64,000 nt of DNA, from NCBI RefSeq assembly GCF_013328345.1, contig NZ_JABULX010000004.1:62001-126000 (forward strand), in the 5' to 3' direction. Shown one piece after another: positions 35,970-44,467 of the stretch (its first letter is position 1; every line of letters begins with the position of its first letter). This DNA is from Marinifaba aquimaris (lineage in GTDB: Bacteria; Pseudomonadota; Gammaproteobacteria; Enterobacterales; Alteromonadaceae). The notes under the pieces are model-generated. The model was not told the origin of the DNA. It was given only the letters and a program-made list of their open reading frames with translations, and made no database searches. A program made the translations under genes and the position numbers.

Positions 35970-37037
35970 ATGGAATTTCTATACGAATATGGTTTGTTTT
36001 TAGCTAAGGCAATCACCTTAGTCATAGCCATTATTGCTGTATTAACGGTTATTGCCGCGAATGCAATGAAGCAAAAAGGAGATAAAAAAGGTGAGTTAAC
36101 GATCACTAATTTAACGGAATCGTTTAGTGACTTAAAACACCATCTTCAAGAAGAGCTATTATCAAAAGAAGCTTTAAAAGCCCTTGAAAAAAAAGAAAAA
36201 GAGCAAGCGAAAGCCGATAAAAAAGCTGAGAAAGAGAAACTAAAATCAAAAGAAAAATCAGGCGAAAGTGATGAAGACGAAGCTTCGCGATTATTTGTCA
36301 TTGATTTTAACGGCAGTATGGATGCGCACGAAGCTGAAAACTTAAGAGAAGAAGTGAATGCGGTACTGTCCGTTATTAATCCACAAGATGAAGTACTTGT
36401 CCGATTAGAAAGCCCTGGCGGAGTTGTTCACGGTTATGGGCTAGCTGCTTCACAGTTAGCGAGATTCAGAGAACGAGATATAAAACTAACCGCTGCAGTT
36501 GATAAAGTAGCAGCAAGTGGTGGTTATATGATGGCAAGTGTTGCTAACACCATTTTGGCCGCTCCTTTTTCTATAATTGGCTCAATTGGTGTAATTGCAC
36601 AAATACCAAATTTTCACCGTTTATTGAAAAAACACGATATCGATTTTGAGCAGATGACTGCTGGTGAATTCAAACGCACGTTGACCTTATTTGGTGAAAA
36701 TACGGATGCGGGTCGTGACAAATTTAAAGAAGAGTTAGAGGAAACCCATCAGCTGTTTAAGGGCCATATCAACCAATTCAGGCCTGAACTTAATTTGGAT
36801 AAAGTGGCTACGGGTGAACATTGGTATGGGACTCAGGCAAAATCCCTAGGTCTAATTGACGAAGTTCAAACCAGTGACGACTTCTTAATGGCTAAAGCTG
36901 AAGAAAAAGATGTATTTTTAGTTAAGTACCAAACGAAGAAAACGTTCGCAGAAAAATTACCTATTGCAGCTGCAGCGACAATTGATAATACGCTTGGCCG
37001 TGTTATGAATAGGCTAGATAACTTACGCCATTCGTAA
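35970..37037 (+). CDS. sohB: Inner-membrane serine protease SohB (S49 family)
   Basis: This 355-residue protein has an N-terminal transmembrane segment (about residues 8-30), a Lys/Glu-rich coiled region (70-105) and an S49 protease domain. The catalytic serine is Ser183 in VAASGGYMMAS and the general-base lysine is Lys235 in GEFKRTLTLFGENTD. This is the SppA/SohB Ser-Lys dyad. SohB is thought to act on periplasmic or membrane peptides. The start ATG 35970 follows AAGGTGTTTA. A bidirectional terminator separates it from fur. Confidence 0.93.
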   Translation: MEFLYEYGLFLAKAITLVIAIIAVLTVIAANAMKQKGDKKGELTITNLTESFSDLKHHLQEELLSKEALKALEKKEKEQAKADKKAEKEKLKSKEKSGESDEDEASRLFVIDFNGSMDAHEAENLREEVNAVLSVINPQDEVLVRLESPGGVVHGYGLAASQLARFRERDIKLTAAVDKVAASGGYMMASVANTILAAPFSIIGSIGVIAQIPNFHRLLKKHDIDFEQMTAGEFKRTLTLFGENTDAGRDKFKEELEETHQLFKGHINQFRPELNLDKVATGEHWYGTQAKSLGLIDEVQTSDDFLMAKAEEKDVFLVKYQTKKTFAEKLPIAAAATIDNTLGRVMNRLDNLRHS

Positions 37038-37053
37038 GTTGAATAGCAGATAT

Positions 37054-37083
37054 AAAAAAACCAGCATTTTGCTGGTTTTTTTA
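37054..37083. terminator. Bidirectional terminator between sohB and fur
   Basis: AAAAAAACCAGC / GCTGGTTTTTTT with a four-base loop lies between the convergent genes. T-runs occur on both strands. Confidence 0.92.
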
Positions 37084-37102
37084 TATCTAGAAAAAGCTAA
37101 AA

Positions 37103-37540
37103 TTAGCTTTCTTGGTGATTTGCACACTCATCTTCGTCTTCACATTCACCGTATAGGTAAAGGCTGTGAGCAGTTAAACGCAAACCGTGTTGCTTAGCCA
37201 TTAACTCTTGTCTTTCTTCGATTACATCATCAGCAAACTCAATTACTTTGCCACACTTTAAGCAAACAAGGTGATCGTGATGCTGTTTAGCACTTAATTC
37301 AAATACTGATTTACCACCTTCAAAGTGGTGACGTGTAACAATACCAGCGTCATCAAATTGGTTTAATACGCGATATACAGTCGCTAGGCCGATTTCTTCG
37401 CCTTTATCGAGTAAAACTTTGTAAAGCTCTTCAGCACTGATGTGTTGGTTCTCTTCAGATTGAAGAATTTCTAGAATTTTTACTCGAGGAAGGGTTACTT
37501 TTAAACCCGCTTTTTTTAGTTCTAAGTTATGATCAGACAT
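37103..37540 (-). CDS. fur: Ferric uptake regulator
   Basis: Fur represses iron-uptake genes when loaded with Fe2+. The 145-residue protein begins SDHNLELKKAGLKVTLPRVK. It has a winged-helix DNA-binding N-terminus, the metal-binding HHDHLVCLKCGKVIEF segment (His/Cys ligands) and a C-terminal acidic GECEDEDECANH. ATG 37540 is chosen because family proteins start there; the frame runs on to 37603 without support. A partial Fur box upstream could not be identified. The gene is next to fldA/ybfF territory as in E. coli, separated by a DUF4442 gene. Confidence 0.96.
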   Translation of the reverse strand: MSDHNLELKKAGLKVTLPRVKILEILQSEENQHISAEELYKVLLDKGEEIGLATVYRVLNQFDDAGIVTRHHFEGGKSVFELSAKQHHDHLVCLKCGKVIEFADDVIEERQELMAKQHGLRLTAHSLYLYGECEDEDECANHQES

Positions 37541-37659
37541 AGAAAATATCGCAATTAACAAATATAACCTAATTATAAGCGTATTTGTTTGAGCTACAAT
37601 CATTTATGCTCAATATCCTTAAAATAGTTTGAATTTATTGTCTTTTTAATCGAGATTTC

Positions 37660-38136
37660 ATGAAGTTATTATTTAAATACCCTTGGTTACTTCGCTGGGG
37701 GATGAATATTTGGCCGCCGTTTTTTTTCTCTGGTATTAAAATTAGTCGGCTGAAAACGGATTTTAGTTACGCCCAAACCATGCTCAAGTGGCGAAGTTGG
37801 AACCTGAATGCTAATAGAAGCCAATATGGTGGTAGTATGGCGAGTATGACGGATCCTATGTATTCGATATTATTGATTGGTACATTGGGCCATGACTACT
37901 TTGTCTGGGACAAAAGTTTTGAAATAGACTTTATTAAACCAGGTGTGGGTAAGTTAACGGCAGAGTTTGAAGTGACTGAGCAGCATATTGCTGAAATTAA
38001 GAAGCAGACCGCTGATGGGGAGAAGTATTGCCCAACGTTTGATGTTTATATAAAAAATGCATCTGATGAAGTGATATGCCATGTTAAAAAAACACTTTAT
38101 ATTCGTTTGAAACCGCATGCCAGACCAAAGATTTAG
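37660..38136 (+). CDS. DUF4442 hotdog-fold protein (thioesterase-like)
   Basis: This 158-residue protein shows the DUF4442 pattern: WPPFFFSGIKISRLKTDF near residue 18, then NLNANRSQYGGSMASMTDPMY, which matches the hotdog helix of YiiD-type and PaaI-like thioesterases. No catalytic residue can be named with confidence. It is oriented opposite to fur and converges with fldA across a terminator. The function is inferred from fold only. Confidence 0.8.
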   Translation: MKLLFKYPWLLRWGMNIWPPFFFSGIKISRLKTDFSYAQTMLKWRSWNLNANRSQYGGSMASMTDPMYSILLIGTLGHDYFVWDKSFEIDFIKPGVGKLTAEFEVTEQHIAEIKKQTADGEKYCPTFDVYIKNASDEVICHVKKTLYIRLKPHARPKI

Positions 38137-38140
38137 GTAT

Positions 38141-38171
38141 AAAAAAAGCCAGTTAAAAACTGGCTTTTTAC
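38141..38171. terminator. Bidirectional terminator between DUF4442 gene and fldA
   Basis: AAAAGCCAGT / ACTGGCTTTT with an A-rich loop is flanked by A and T runs. Confidence 0.9.
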
Positions 38172-38184
38172 GAATGAGATTCAA

Positions 38185-38706
38185 TTAAAGATCGTTTAAG
38201 CACATTTCTTCGCGAAGTTGATCACACCAAGCTTTTACGCGTTGGTCTGTTAGCTCTGGCTGTCTGTCTTCATCGATGCCTAAACCAACAAATGTATTAT
38301 CGTCAACTAATGCTTTTGATGCTTCAAATTCATAACCATCTGTTGATGTATGGCCTACAATTGTGGCGCCTTTTGGTTCGATAATATCTCTGATCATGCC
38401 CATCGCATCTAAGAAATATTCAGCATAGTCTTCTTGGTCGCCACAACCAAAAATCGCTGCAAGCTTGTCGCTAAAGTCTAACTCTTCTAAATCCGGGAAG
38501 AAGTCATCCCAGTCACATTGAGCTTCACCGTAGTACCAAGTAGGGATACCAAATAATAAGAAATCGTACTTGTCGATGTCGTCCTTTGATGCTTTTGCAA
38601 TGTCATAGACGTCGACTAAGTCTTTACCTAAATTTTTTTGGATCATTTTAGCAATTGCTTCTGTATTGCCTGTATCACTACCAAAAAATATACCAATTAC
38701 TGACAT
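38185..38706 (-). CDS. fldA: Flavodoxin I
   Basis: This 173-residue electron carrier has the FMN phosphate loop FFGSDTGNTEAIAKM. The FMN-ring loops IPTWYYGEAQCDWDDF and GCGDQEDYAEYF (the GDQ.DY signature of long-chain flavodoxins) are also present. It replaces ferredoxin under iron limitation and supplies electrons to radical-SAM enzymes such as the BioB encoded elsewhere in this window. It lies 11 bases after a small DUF2788 gene and close to fur, the conserved order. It is probably iron-regulated. Confidence 0.96.
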   Translation of the reverse strand: MSVIGIFFGSDTGNTEAIAKMIQKNLGKDLVDVYDIAKASKDDIDKYDFLLFGIPTWYYGEAQCDWDDFFPDLEELDFSDKLAAIFGCGDQEDYAEYFLDAMGMIRDIIEPKGATIVGHTSTDGYEFEASKALVDDNTFVGLGIDEDRQPELTDQRVKAWCDQLREEMCLNDL

Positions 38707-38717
38707 AATGCGTTCCG

Positions 38718-38918
38718 TTATGATTCTAAGAAAACTTGGATAATGCCTTTAGCTAAAAAGCCAAAACAGCCTAGGAATAACACCAACCAAACTGCAAGTT
38801 TACCAAAAAAAGGCACTTTACCGCTGTTTAATACGTCGCGAATGGCTAGAAATATCAAAAGAAATAGCCCTGATAATGCAAGGTAAAAACCGAGTGTTTC
38901 AACTTGTTCAAATGTCAT
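38718..38918 (-). CDS. DUF2788 small membrane protein
   Basis: This 66-residue protein has two transmembrane helices (about 10-26 and 40-62) joined by the short polar loop RDVLNSGKVPFFGK. It matches DUF2788, a small protein often found between ybfF and fldA. The function is unknown; the position suggests co-expression with flavodoxin. Confidence 0.82.
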   Translation of the reverse strand: MTFEQVETLGFYLALSGLFLLIFLAIRDVLNSGKVPFFGKLAVWLVLFLGCFGFLAKGIIQVFLES

Positions 38919-38989
38919 TGTCTGATGGGTGTTAAAAAATTTGCGCGCATTCTAGCATAAAACTGTTTATACATGCGTATTTTGATCAA

Positions 38990-39769
38990 CTATTCTGCAA
39001 GAAAATCTTTAACTATCTTATTAAAAATAACTGTTTTTTCAGCATGCAGCCAGTGTCCGGCACCTTGAATGACTTTTGCTTTGGCTTTTGGAAATAAATC
39101 AATGACCACTTTTTGATGAGCAGCGGTGACGTAATCAGATTCTGAGCCTTTAATAAAAAGGCTAGGTGCATTGAATTGACCTGTTAAATCAGGGAAACCT
39201 ATCACGTGATCATAATTGGCGATGATATTTGTTAAATTCATCTTCCATTGGAAGCCTTGGCTGCCTTTGGTAAGATTCCTTAGTAAAAATTGACGTACAC
39301 CTGCTTCTGATACATAGGTAGATAACGTCGCATCGGCATCATTTCGATTTGTCATTTCAGTCAGTGATATGGCTCGTAGGCCCGCGAAAATTTGTTGGTG
39401 CCTTGGCGGGTAGGTTACCGGGGCGATATCCGCTACGATCAGCTTGTTGACTCGTTGTGGTTGATAAAGTGCCATCGTCATTGCTGCTTTGCCGCCCATT
39501 GAGTGGCCGAGCAGGTTAAAGTTCTCAATGCCTAAATGATCGAGTAGCTGAAAAACTTGTTCTGCTATGAAGGGGTAGTCCATTTTTTCATGGTGATAAG
39601 ATTGACCATGGTTAGGTAAATCTACTGATATACAACGGTGCGTCTTATTGAAAGAACGTGCCACCATATTCAGATTATCTAAACTTCCCAGTAAACCATG
39701 GATCAGCACTAGGACTGGGCCTTGGCCTTTATCAGAATAATTTAACAACATATTTTTATCTGTGATCAT
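38990..39769 (-). CDS. ybfF: Alpha/beta-hydrolase YbfF (esterase)
   Basis: This 259-residue alpha/beta hydrolase has the oxyanion segment IHGLLGSLDNL, nucleophile Ser90 in LLGHSMGGKA and catalytic His239 in GAGHWLHAE. E. coli YbfF is an acyl-CoA/ester hydrolase. The start is ATG 39769, with ATG 39751 as alternative; neither has a strong ribosome binding site. It is upstream of the DUF2788-fldA pair on the same strand, the conserved order. Confidence 0.9.
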   Translation of the reverse strand: MITDKNMLLNYSDKGQGPVLVLIHGLLGSLDNLNMVARSFNKTHRCISVDLPNHGQSYHHEKMDYPFIAEQVFQLLDHLGIENFNLLGHSMGGKAAMTMALYQPQRVNKLIVADIAPVTYPPRHQQIFAGLRAISLTEMTNRNDADATLSTYVSEAGVRQFLLRNLTKGSQGFQWKMNLTNIIANYDHVIGFPDLTGQFNAPSLFIKGSESDYVTAAHQKVVIDLFPKAKAKVIQGAGHWLHAEKTVIFNKIVKDFLAE

Positions 39770-39895
39770 AACAAAAGTACATTTTAACTTAATTCACTCG
39801 AGTAGGGGTACTATTAAGTATTAGTTCAGGTATTTACTTGAGTTCTCACGACTAAGCTTTAAAATTTAGCCTAAGTTATTGTTTTGGATATTTTT

Positions 39896-40573
39896 ATGCA
39901 GACTCTCAATGCTAAGCCTTATTACTTGGCGCTTGCGATTATAAACTTAATTGTGATTGCTACTTTTATCACCGCAGGTCAGCTACAAGGTGATGCCCTT
40001 ATTTTCTTTATTAAGGAAGGTGGCTTAATAGAAAGCTTATCGGCTTATGGGTATTTAATCGTAGTGGCTTATATGCTTTTTAAAGGCGGTTTAGCCTATG
40101 TTGAGAAATATTGGTACTTTGTCGTTGTACTTTTATCTTTTTCTGCAAGAGAGCTCGATTTTGACAAACGCTTTACCGAGGTCGGTGTGTTAAAAAGCAA
40201 GTTTTTAGTCAGCACTGATGTGAGTATCACGGCAAAAATTATTGGCTTTAGCATTGTTTTACTCGTGTTGTTTGCACTGTTTAAGATTGCAAGAAACTAC
40301 ACAAAGCTATTTTTCTCTCGAGTATTTAAATTTCCTGTTATTGAATTATCTGTTGGCTGTGCAGGTGCGTTCCTAGTGATTTCAAAGACGCTTGATGGCT
40401 TGGCTCGAAAATTATCAAGTCTGGATATTTTTATTAGTAAAGACGCCGATACCTTAGCCAGTTTAATCGAAGAATCGATGGAGCTCGGTGTTCCTTACCT
40501 GCTTTTAGTGGCTACCTGTTATTTCTTTGCTCAGCAGGCTCTGAAAAACCAGCAAAATTCGTCTGCTGATTAA
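39896..40573 (+). CDS. Hypothetical polytopic membrane protein
   Basis: This 225-residue protein has about five hydrophobic segments: near residues 12-30, 50-66, 74-88, 116-134 and 145-170. A final C-terminal helix (about 200-220) precedes a polar tail. Landmarks are FFIKEGGLIESLSAYGYL and SARELDFDKRFTE, an ExxxD-like polar stretch between helices. I recognise no family by name. ATG 39896 is preferred (TTGGA at a usable distance) over an in-frame TTG at 39884. It is divergent from ybfF and has no obvious operon partners. Confidence 0.65.
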   Translation: MQTLNAKPYYLALAIINLIVIATFITAGQLQGDALIFFIKEGGLIESLSAYGYLIVVAYMLFKGGLAYVEKYWYFVVVLLSFSARELDFDKRFTEVGVLKSKFLVSTDVSITAKIIGFSIVLLVLFALFKIARNYTKLFFSRVFKFPVIELSVGCAGAFLVISKTLDGLARKLSSLDIFISKDADTLASLIEESMELGVPYLLLVATCYFFAQQALKNQQNSSAD

Positions 40574-40581
40574 TATTTATA

Positions 40582-40998
40582 TCACCCCGTCTTTTTGTGT
40601 AAAGTCACCCAATTGCGGTGACTTTTTACTTTCCAGCCATATTTTTGATAGAAGTTTAATGCATCATTATTTTTATTGACCGCAAGGAATATCTGCTCAG
40701 CGCCCGCTTGTTTTAAAATGGCTTCAGCTTTTTTTAATAAGTTTTTTCCTATACCCAGTCGCTGGAAGTTAGGTTTAACGTAAAGACTATATAAACCACT
40801 TTCTTTGATAGAGACGATTGCAAAACCTATGATCTGGTTTTCTTGCAAACAGACAATACCTTCACCATACTTTTCAATATATAGCTGGTAGCTTTGTTGG
40901 ATATTTTTTTCGGTGCTGGGGTCGGTTGATGTGAGTCGAATAGCAATTATTTCTTCAATATCGGCTGGCACTGCTTTTCGGTACGAGAAAATTGTCAT
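40582..40998 (-). CDS. GNAT-family N-acetyltransferase
   Basis: This 138-residue protein has the acetyl-CoA loop QRLGIGKNLLKKAE and the C-terminal NNDALNFYQKYGWK motif typical of GNAT enzymes. The N-terminus reads FSYRKAVPADIEEIIAIR. The substrate is unknown. It follows the convergent membrane-protein gene by 8 bases and lies downstream of the yfjD terminator. Confidence 0.9.
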   Translation of the reverse strand: MTIFSYRKAVPADIEEIIAIRLTSTDPSTEKNIQQSYQLYIEKYGEGIVCLQENQIIGFAIVSIKESGLYSLYVKPNFQRLGIGKNLLKKAEAILKQAGAEQIFLAVNKNNDALNFYQKYGWKVKSHRNWVTLHKKTG

Positions 40999-41013
40999 GC
41001 TTTATAGACCCAT

Positions 41014-41040
41014 TAAAAAAGGCACCTCAAAGGTGCCTTT
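41014..41040 (-). terminator. Rho-independent terminator after yfjD
   Basis: AAAGGCACCT / AGGTGCCTTT with a short loop gives a T-run on the minus strand. Confidence 0.88.
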
Positions 41041-41046
41041 AGAACG

Positions 41047-42327
41047 CTATTTTTCTTCTGCACTTTTATAAAGTTCAGGGTGAATTCTAACGCGTTTGAT
41101 AGCGTTATCCGCTACCTCAATAATATCTACCGGATAACCATATAAACGTATAGATACATCTTGCTGAGGTATCTCTTCCATATATTCGAGAATTAATCCA
41201 TTGAGTGTTCTTGGGCCATTAGTAGGAAGTTCCCAACCTAAATCTTTTGTCAAATCGCGAATATTGGCGCCGCCGTCAATTAGGTAGGTACCATCCTCTT
41301 GTTTATCAATATCTTCGTTTGATATTGCCGTCATATTTGTAGTGAAATCGCCTACGATTTCTTCAAGAATATCCTCTAAAGTGATTAAACCTTGTATATC
41401 ACCGTACTCATCAACAACTAAACCTAAACGCACTTTATTGCGACGGAATTTAAGTAACTGAACATTTAATGGTGTGCCTTCAGGCACAAAATAAAGCTCT
41501 CGAGCTGCTCGTAACAAGGCTTCTTTAGCAAAAGACGTTTTGGAGCTGAGGCGTAAAACATCCCGCGCATGGACAAAGCCTACAGCATCATCAATGGTAT
41601 CCCGGTAGAGTAATAGACGAGTGTGTTTACCGTGGTTAAGCTGTTTAACGATATCTTTCCAGTCATCATTGATATCAATACCTAAGATTTCATTTCTTGG
41701 TACCATGATATCTTCAACGGTAACTTTTTCTAAATCCAGTATGCTAATTAGCATATCTTGGTGAGAGCGAGGGATCATTGACCCCGCTTCATTAACCACT
41801 GTTCTGAGCTCTTCCTGGCTCAATGTCGTGCCTTCTGATTGACTCGTATCAATTCTTAATAGCTTTAGTAAACCATTGGTGATTGCATTGAGTGCCCAAA
41901 CAAAAGGGTAGAATAATGTCAGCATCGGCTTGAGGATAACCGACGCAGGGTAAGCAATTTTTTCAGGGAAAAAAGCCGCAAGTGTTTTTGGGGTAACTTC
42001 CGCGAAGATAAGTACAATAACCGTTAATGCTAATGTTGCAATCGCTACACCCGCATCTCCGAATAGGCGCATACCTATAATTGTTGCGATGGCTGAAGCG
42101 GCGATATTAACTAGGTTATTACCAATAAGAATCAAGCCGATTAAGCGGTCTGGTCTATCGAGTAAACCACTTACACGCATTGCACCACGGTTTTTGTTTT
42201 GAACTAAGTGTCTTAAACGGTATTTATTTAAAGACATCATGCCCGTTTCAGAGCTTGAGAAAAATGCAGAAACGCAGATAAGTACACCAAGAACTATGGT
42301 CAGAGTACTCGTGGAAATGTCGTCCAA
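41047..42327 (-). CDS. yfjD: HlyC/CorC-family membrane protein (CNNM-CBS-CorC)
   Basis: This 426-residue protein aligns closely with E. coli YfjD: an N-terminal CNNM/DUF21 membrane domain (ISTSTLTIVL through FSSSETGMMSLNKYRLRH) and a pair of CBS repeats (about 205-330, with IMVPRNEILGID and VDEYGDIQGLITLEDILEEI). A C-terminal CorC_HlyC domain follows. Relatives are implicated in Mg2+/Co2+ handling, though transport is debated. The start is TTG at 42327, equivalent to the E. coli start. The order yfjD-ypjD followed by ffh is conserved, but a metal permease gene is inserted between ypjD and ffh. Confidence 0.93.
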   Translation of the reverse strand: MDDISTSTLTIVLGVLICVSAFFSSSETGMMSLNKYRLRHLVQNKNRGAMRVSGLLDRPDRLIGLILIGNNLVNIAASAIATIIGMRLFGDAGVAIATLALTVIVLIFAEVTPKTLAAFFPEKIAYPASVILKPMLTLFYPFVWALNAITNGLLKLLRIDTSQSEGTTLSQEELRTVVNEAGSMIPRSHQDMLISILDLEKVTVEDIMVPRNEILGIDINDDWKDIVKQLNHGKHTRLLLYRDTIDDAVGFVHARDVLRLSSKTSFAKEALLRAARELYFVPEGTPLNVQLLKFRRNKVRLGLVVDEYGDIQGLITLEDILEEIVGDFTTNMTAISNEDIDKQEDGTYLIDGGANIRDLTKDLGWELPTNGPRTLNGLILEYMEEIPQQDVSIRLYGYPVDIIEVADNAIKRVRIHPELYKSAEEK

Positions 42328-42454
42328 AAAAGGAACCCTTCTATTATTTAAAAGATAGCTCGGCGACTAGCTGTGAATTCCTTAATTTAGCTAGGCCGGC
42401 CCCAGTATTACTTGCCAAAATAATCGACAGGCAAAAAGTAAGATGAGTTTACAC

Positions 42455-43246
42455 CTAATTTAAGACAATTTCACGAATAAAGCGTGAGCCGAAATAACCA
42501 ATCGTTAATAAGGTAGAACCAATTGCTGTGAGTAATAATACGCGGTTGCCACGCCAGCCGAGTTTGTAGTGACCAAACAACAAGCTAGTAAAACACAGCC
42601 ATGCTAAGCTGGCGAGGATGGTTTTGTGCGCTTGGCCTGACCCCCAGAAGTTATCCAAAAAGGCGTAGCCAATAACGATTGATACCGTTAAAAGTAAGGT
42701 GCCTATAGCCAAAATACGAAATATTTGCGCTTCAATAAGGTTAAGTGCTGGTATCGGCAAACTCAATACACTTAAATCGTGTTGCTTGAGTTTATGACTA
42801 ATAAAACTGTATTGAATGGATAGTAACGTTGAAATAATCAGTAACGCGTACGCGATAAGCGCCAAGCTGATGTGTAACATGGTATCCGCTGTCCAGTTTG
42901 TTGTTGTCGCTAAATCAGCCGGCACAAATAAATCGAGTGATAGAACGAGGGCAGAAACAACAAAACAAACTGGCAGCACAAAATAATTGTGATATTGCTT
43001 AGCAAACGCGATGGCGATTGAGGTGATGACGACACAGATTAAATTGACGACAAGTAATAAATTGTAGCCATTAGCATCTTCGATATTGAAATTGAACGCG
43101 ATAAAATTTAAATGCGCTAATAAAGCGACCAAACCGGGAAGAAAAGCTTGAGGTAGCGCTATTTTCTTGTTTTTGAAGAAGATTAATAAAAGCGCTACTG
43201 CACTGGCAAAATAGGCAACAATTCCAGCTATTGCTAATGCTTGCAT
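42455..43246 (-). CDS. ypjD: CcsA-type membrane protein YpjD
   Basis: This 263-residue protein has eight predicted transmembrane helices and the cytochrome c assembly (CcmC/CcsA-like) signature FWGSGQAHKTILASLAWL. It matches the YpjD/CorE neighbour of ffh in enterobacteria. CcsA-like members handle haem; for YpjD the role is unproven, and a link to divalent-cation resistance has been suggested. It is transcribed away from ffh, upstream of yfjD. Confidence 0.9.
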   Translation of the reverse strand: MQALAIAGIVAYFASAVALLLIFFKNKKIALPQAFLPGLVALLAHLNFIAFNFNIEDANGYNLLLVVNLICVVITSIAIAFAKQYHNYFVLPVCFVVSALVLSLDLFVPADLATTTNWTADTMLHISLALIAYALLIISTLLSIQYSFISHKLKQHDLSVLSLPIPALNLIEAQIFRILAIGTLLLTVSIVIGYAFLDNFWGSGQAHKTILASLAWLCFTSLLFGHYKLGWRGNRVLLLTAIGSTLLTIGYFGSRFIREIVLN

Positions 43247-43265
43247 GAGACGTTAAATCCTTATT

Positions 43266-44312
43266 TTATTTAGTGTTATTTTTAAAAAATTGCCAAGGAC
43301 TAATGGCCAATAGCACTAATATACCTAAACTCAACTGACTATACCAAGTTTGATGGTCATGAGCATCAAACGTACTTTGAAATTCAAAGTTTAATAACTC
43401 GTTATTAATTAAGTAATCGAGCGTCAAGCCAGAGCCAATCGCACCGATAACCAAGGCCAGAAGATAAGCGATTAGCACACCTGTACCCATTTCTTTTTTG
43501 ATTACACCTAGTGTTGCCGCATTACAAGCAGGGCCTGCCAATAGAAAAACTAAAACGGTCCCCGGGGATACACCTGTTAATAACAAACTTGCGGCAATGG
43601 GTGTAGAAGCGGTTGCACAAATATACATTGGGAAACCAATTAGCATGGCAATAAACATCGCACCAATCCCCTGGCCATAATGTGCCATGGTTTCAGCTGG
43701 TACAAATGTTTGCACAGCGCCTGCGATGAATAAGCCAATTAATAGCCATTTTTTTAAATCGGCAAACAAATCGGTAAAGGCGTAAATCAGGCCTGTTGAG
43801 AGTTTTTTTAGCGGCGATAGTGCTTTTTCTTCCCCAGAAGCACATGACTTCTTACAGCAGCTTTTAACAGCGGTCGTGTTTAAAGCTTGCTCTTTTACAA
43901 ACAAACTAAATATACCAGCAAGAATACCTGTGATAGCTGCCGCAATAGGTCTTGCTACTGCCATTATTGGACCTAGTAGTGCATAGCTAACTGCAATTGA
44001 ATCGACCCCTGTAGTGGGTGTTGAAACTAAAAATGCATTAGTTGCAGCGTTACTTGCTCCATTTCTTTTTAAGCCCAGTGCGACCGGTAATACTGAGCAT
44101 GAACACAATGGCAGAGGGACACCATAGGCAACCCCTTTAACAGCAGAGGATAGCGTGGCTGGTTTGAGTTGTTTTTCGATGAATTTTGCAGGTATGTAGC
44201 TTTTGATTAAGCCTGCAATTAAAAGGCCTAACAATAACCAAGGAGCGGCATCAAGCGAGAGTAAATAAAGTTGTTCGAGATAAAGTGAAAGTGTTTCGTT
44301 CAAGGCATTCAC
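43266..44312 (-). CDS. SO_0444-family Cu/Zn efflux permease
   Basis: This protein of about 348 residues (counted from GTG 44312) is a permease with two related halves. LCSCSVLPVALGLKRNGAS plus STPTTGVDSIAVSYALLG match the first half, and ATASTPIAASLLLTGVSPG plus AGPACNAATLGVI the second. Between them lies a Cys-rich cytoplasmic loop, KSCCKKSCASGEEK, suited to metal binding. The frame extends upstream to 44426, but those residues are unlike the family and overlap the ffh promoter. A TTG at 44303 with GGTGA upstream is another possible start. It is divergent from ffh and inserted into the conserved yfjD-ypjD-ffh order. Confidence 0.85.
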   Translation of the reverse strand: MNALNETLSLYLEQLYLLSLDAAPWLLLGLLIAGLIKSYIPAKFIEKQLKPATLSSAVKGVAYGVPLPLCSCSVLPVALGLKRNGASNAATNAFLVSTPTTGVDSIAVSYALLGPIMAVARPIAAAITGILAGIFSLFVKEQALNTTAVKSCCKKSCASGEEKALSPLKKLSTGLIYAFTDLFADLKKWLLIGLFIAGAVQTFVPAETMAHYGQGIGAMFIAMLIGFPMYICATASTPIAASLLLTGVSPGTVLVFLLAGPACNAATLGVIKKEMGTGVLIAYLLALVIGAIGSGLTLDYLINNELLNFEFQSTFDAHDHQTWYSQLSLGILVLLAISPWQFFKNNTK

Positions 44313-44467
44313 CGGAAAATAAATACGCTCAACTGTGAGCTGTCTAGCCAGATTAAAGCATTTGTGCTGATTTGTCTTTCTTTTGTCTGTATAATCAGAA
44401 GGAATTGACGAAAGTATATTAAACAATGAGTTTTGTTTTGACGACTCATTGATTTGCAGGAAAGCCC

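Noticed and set aside
42400-42410. GGCCGGCC palindrome between yfjD and ypjD
   Set aside because: It is a rare 8-mer for this composition, but a single occurrence without context; nothing supports a function.
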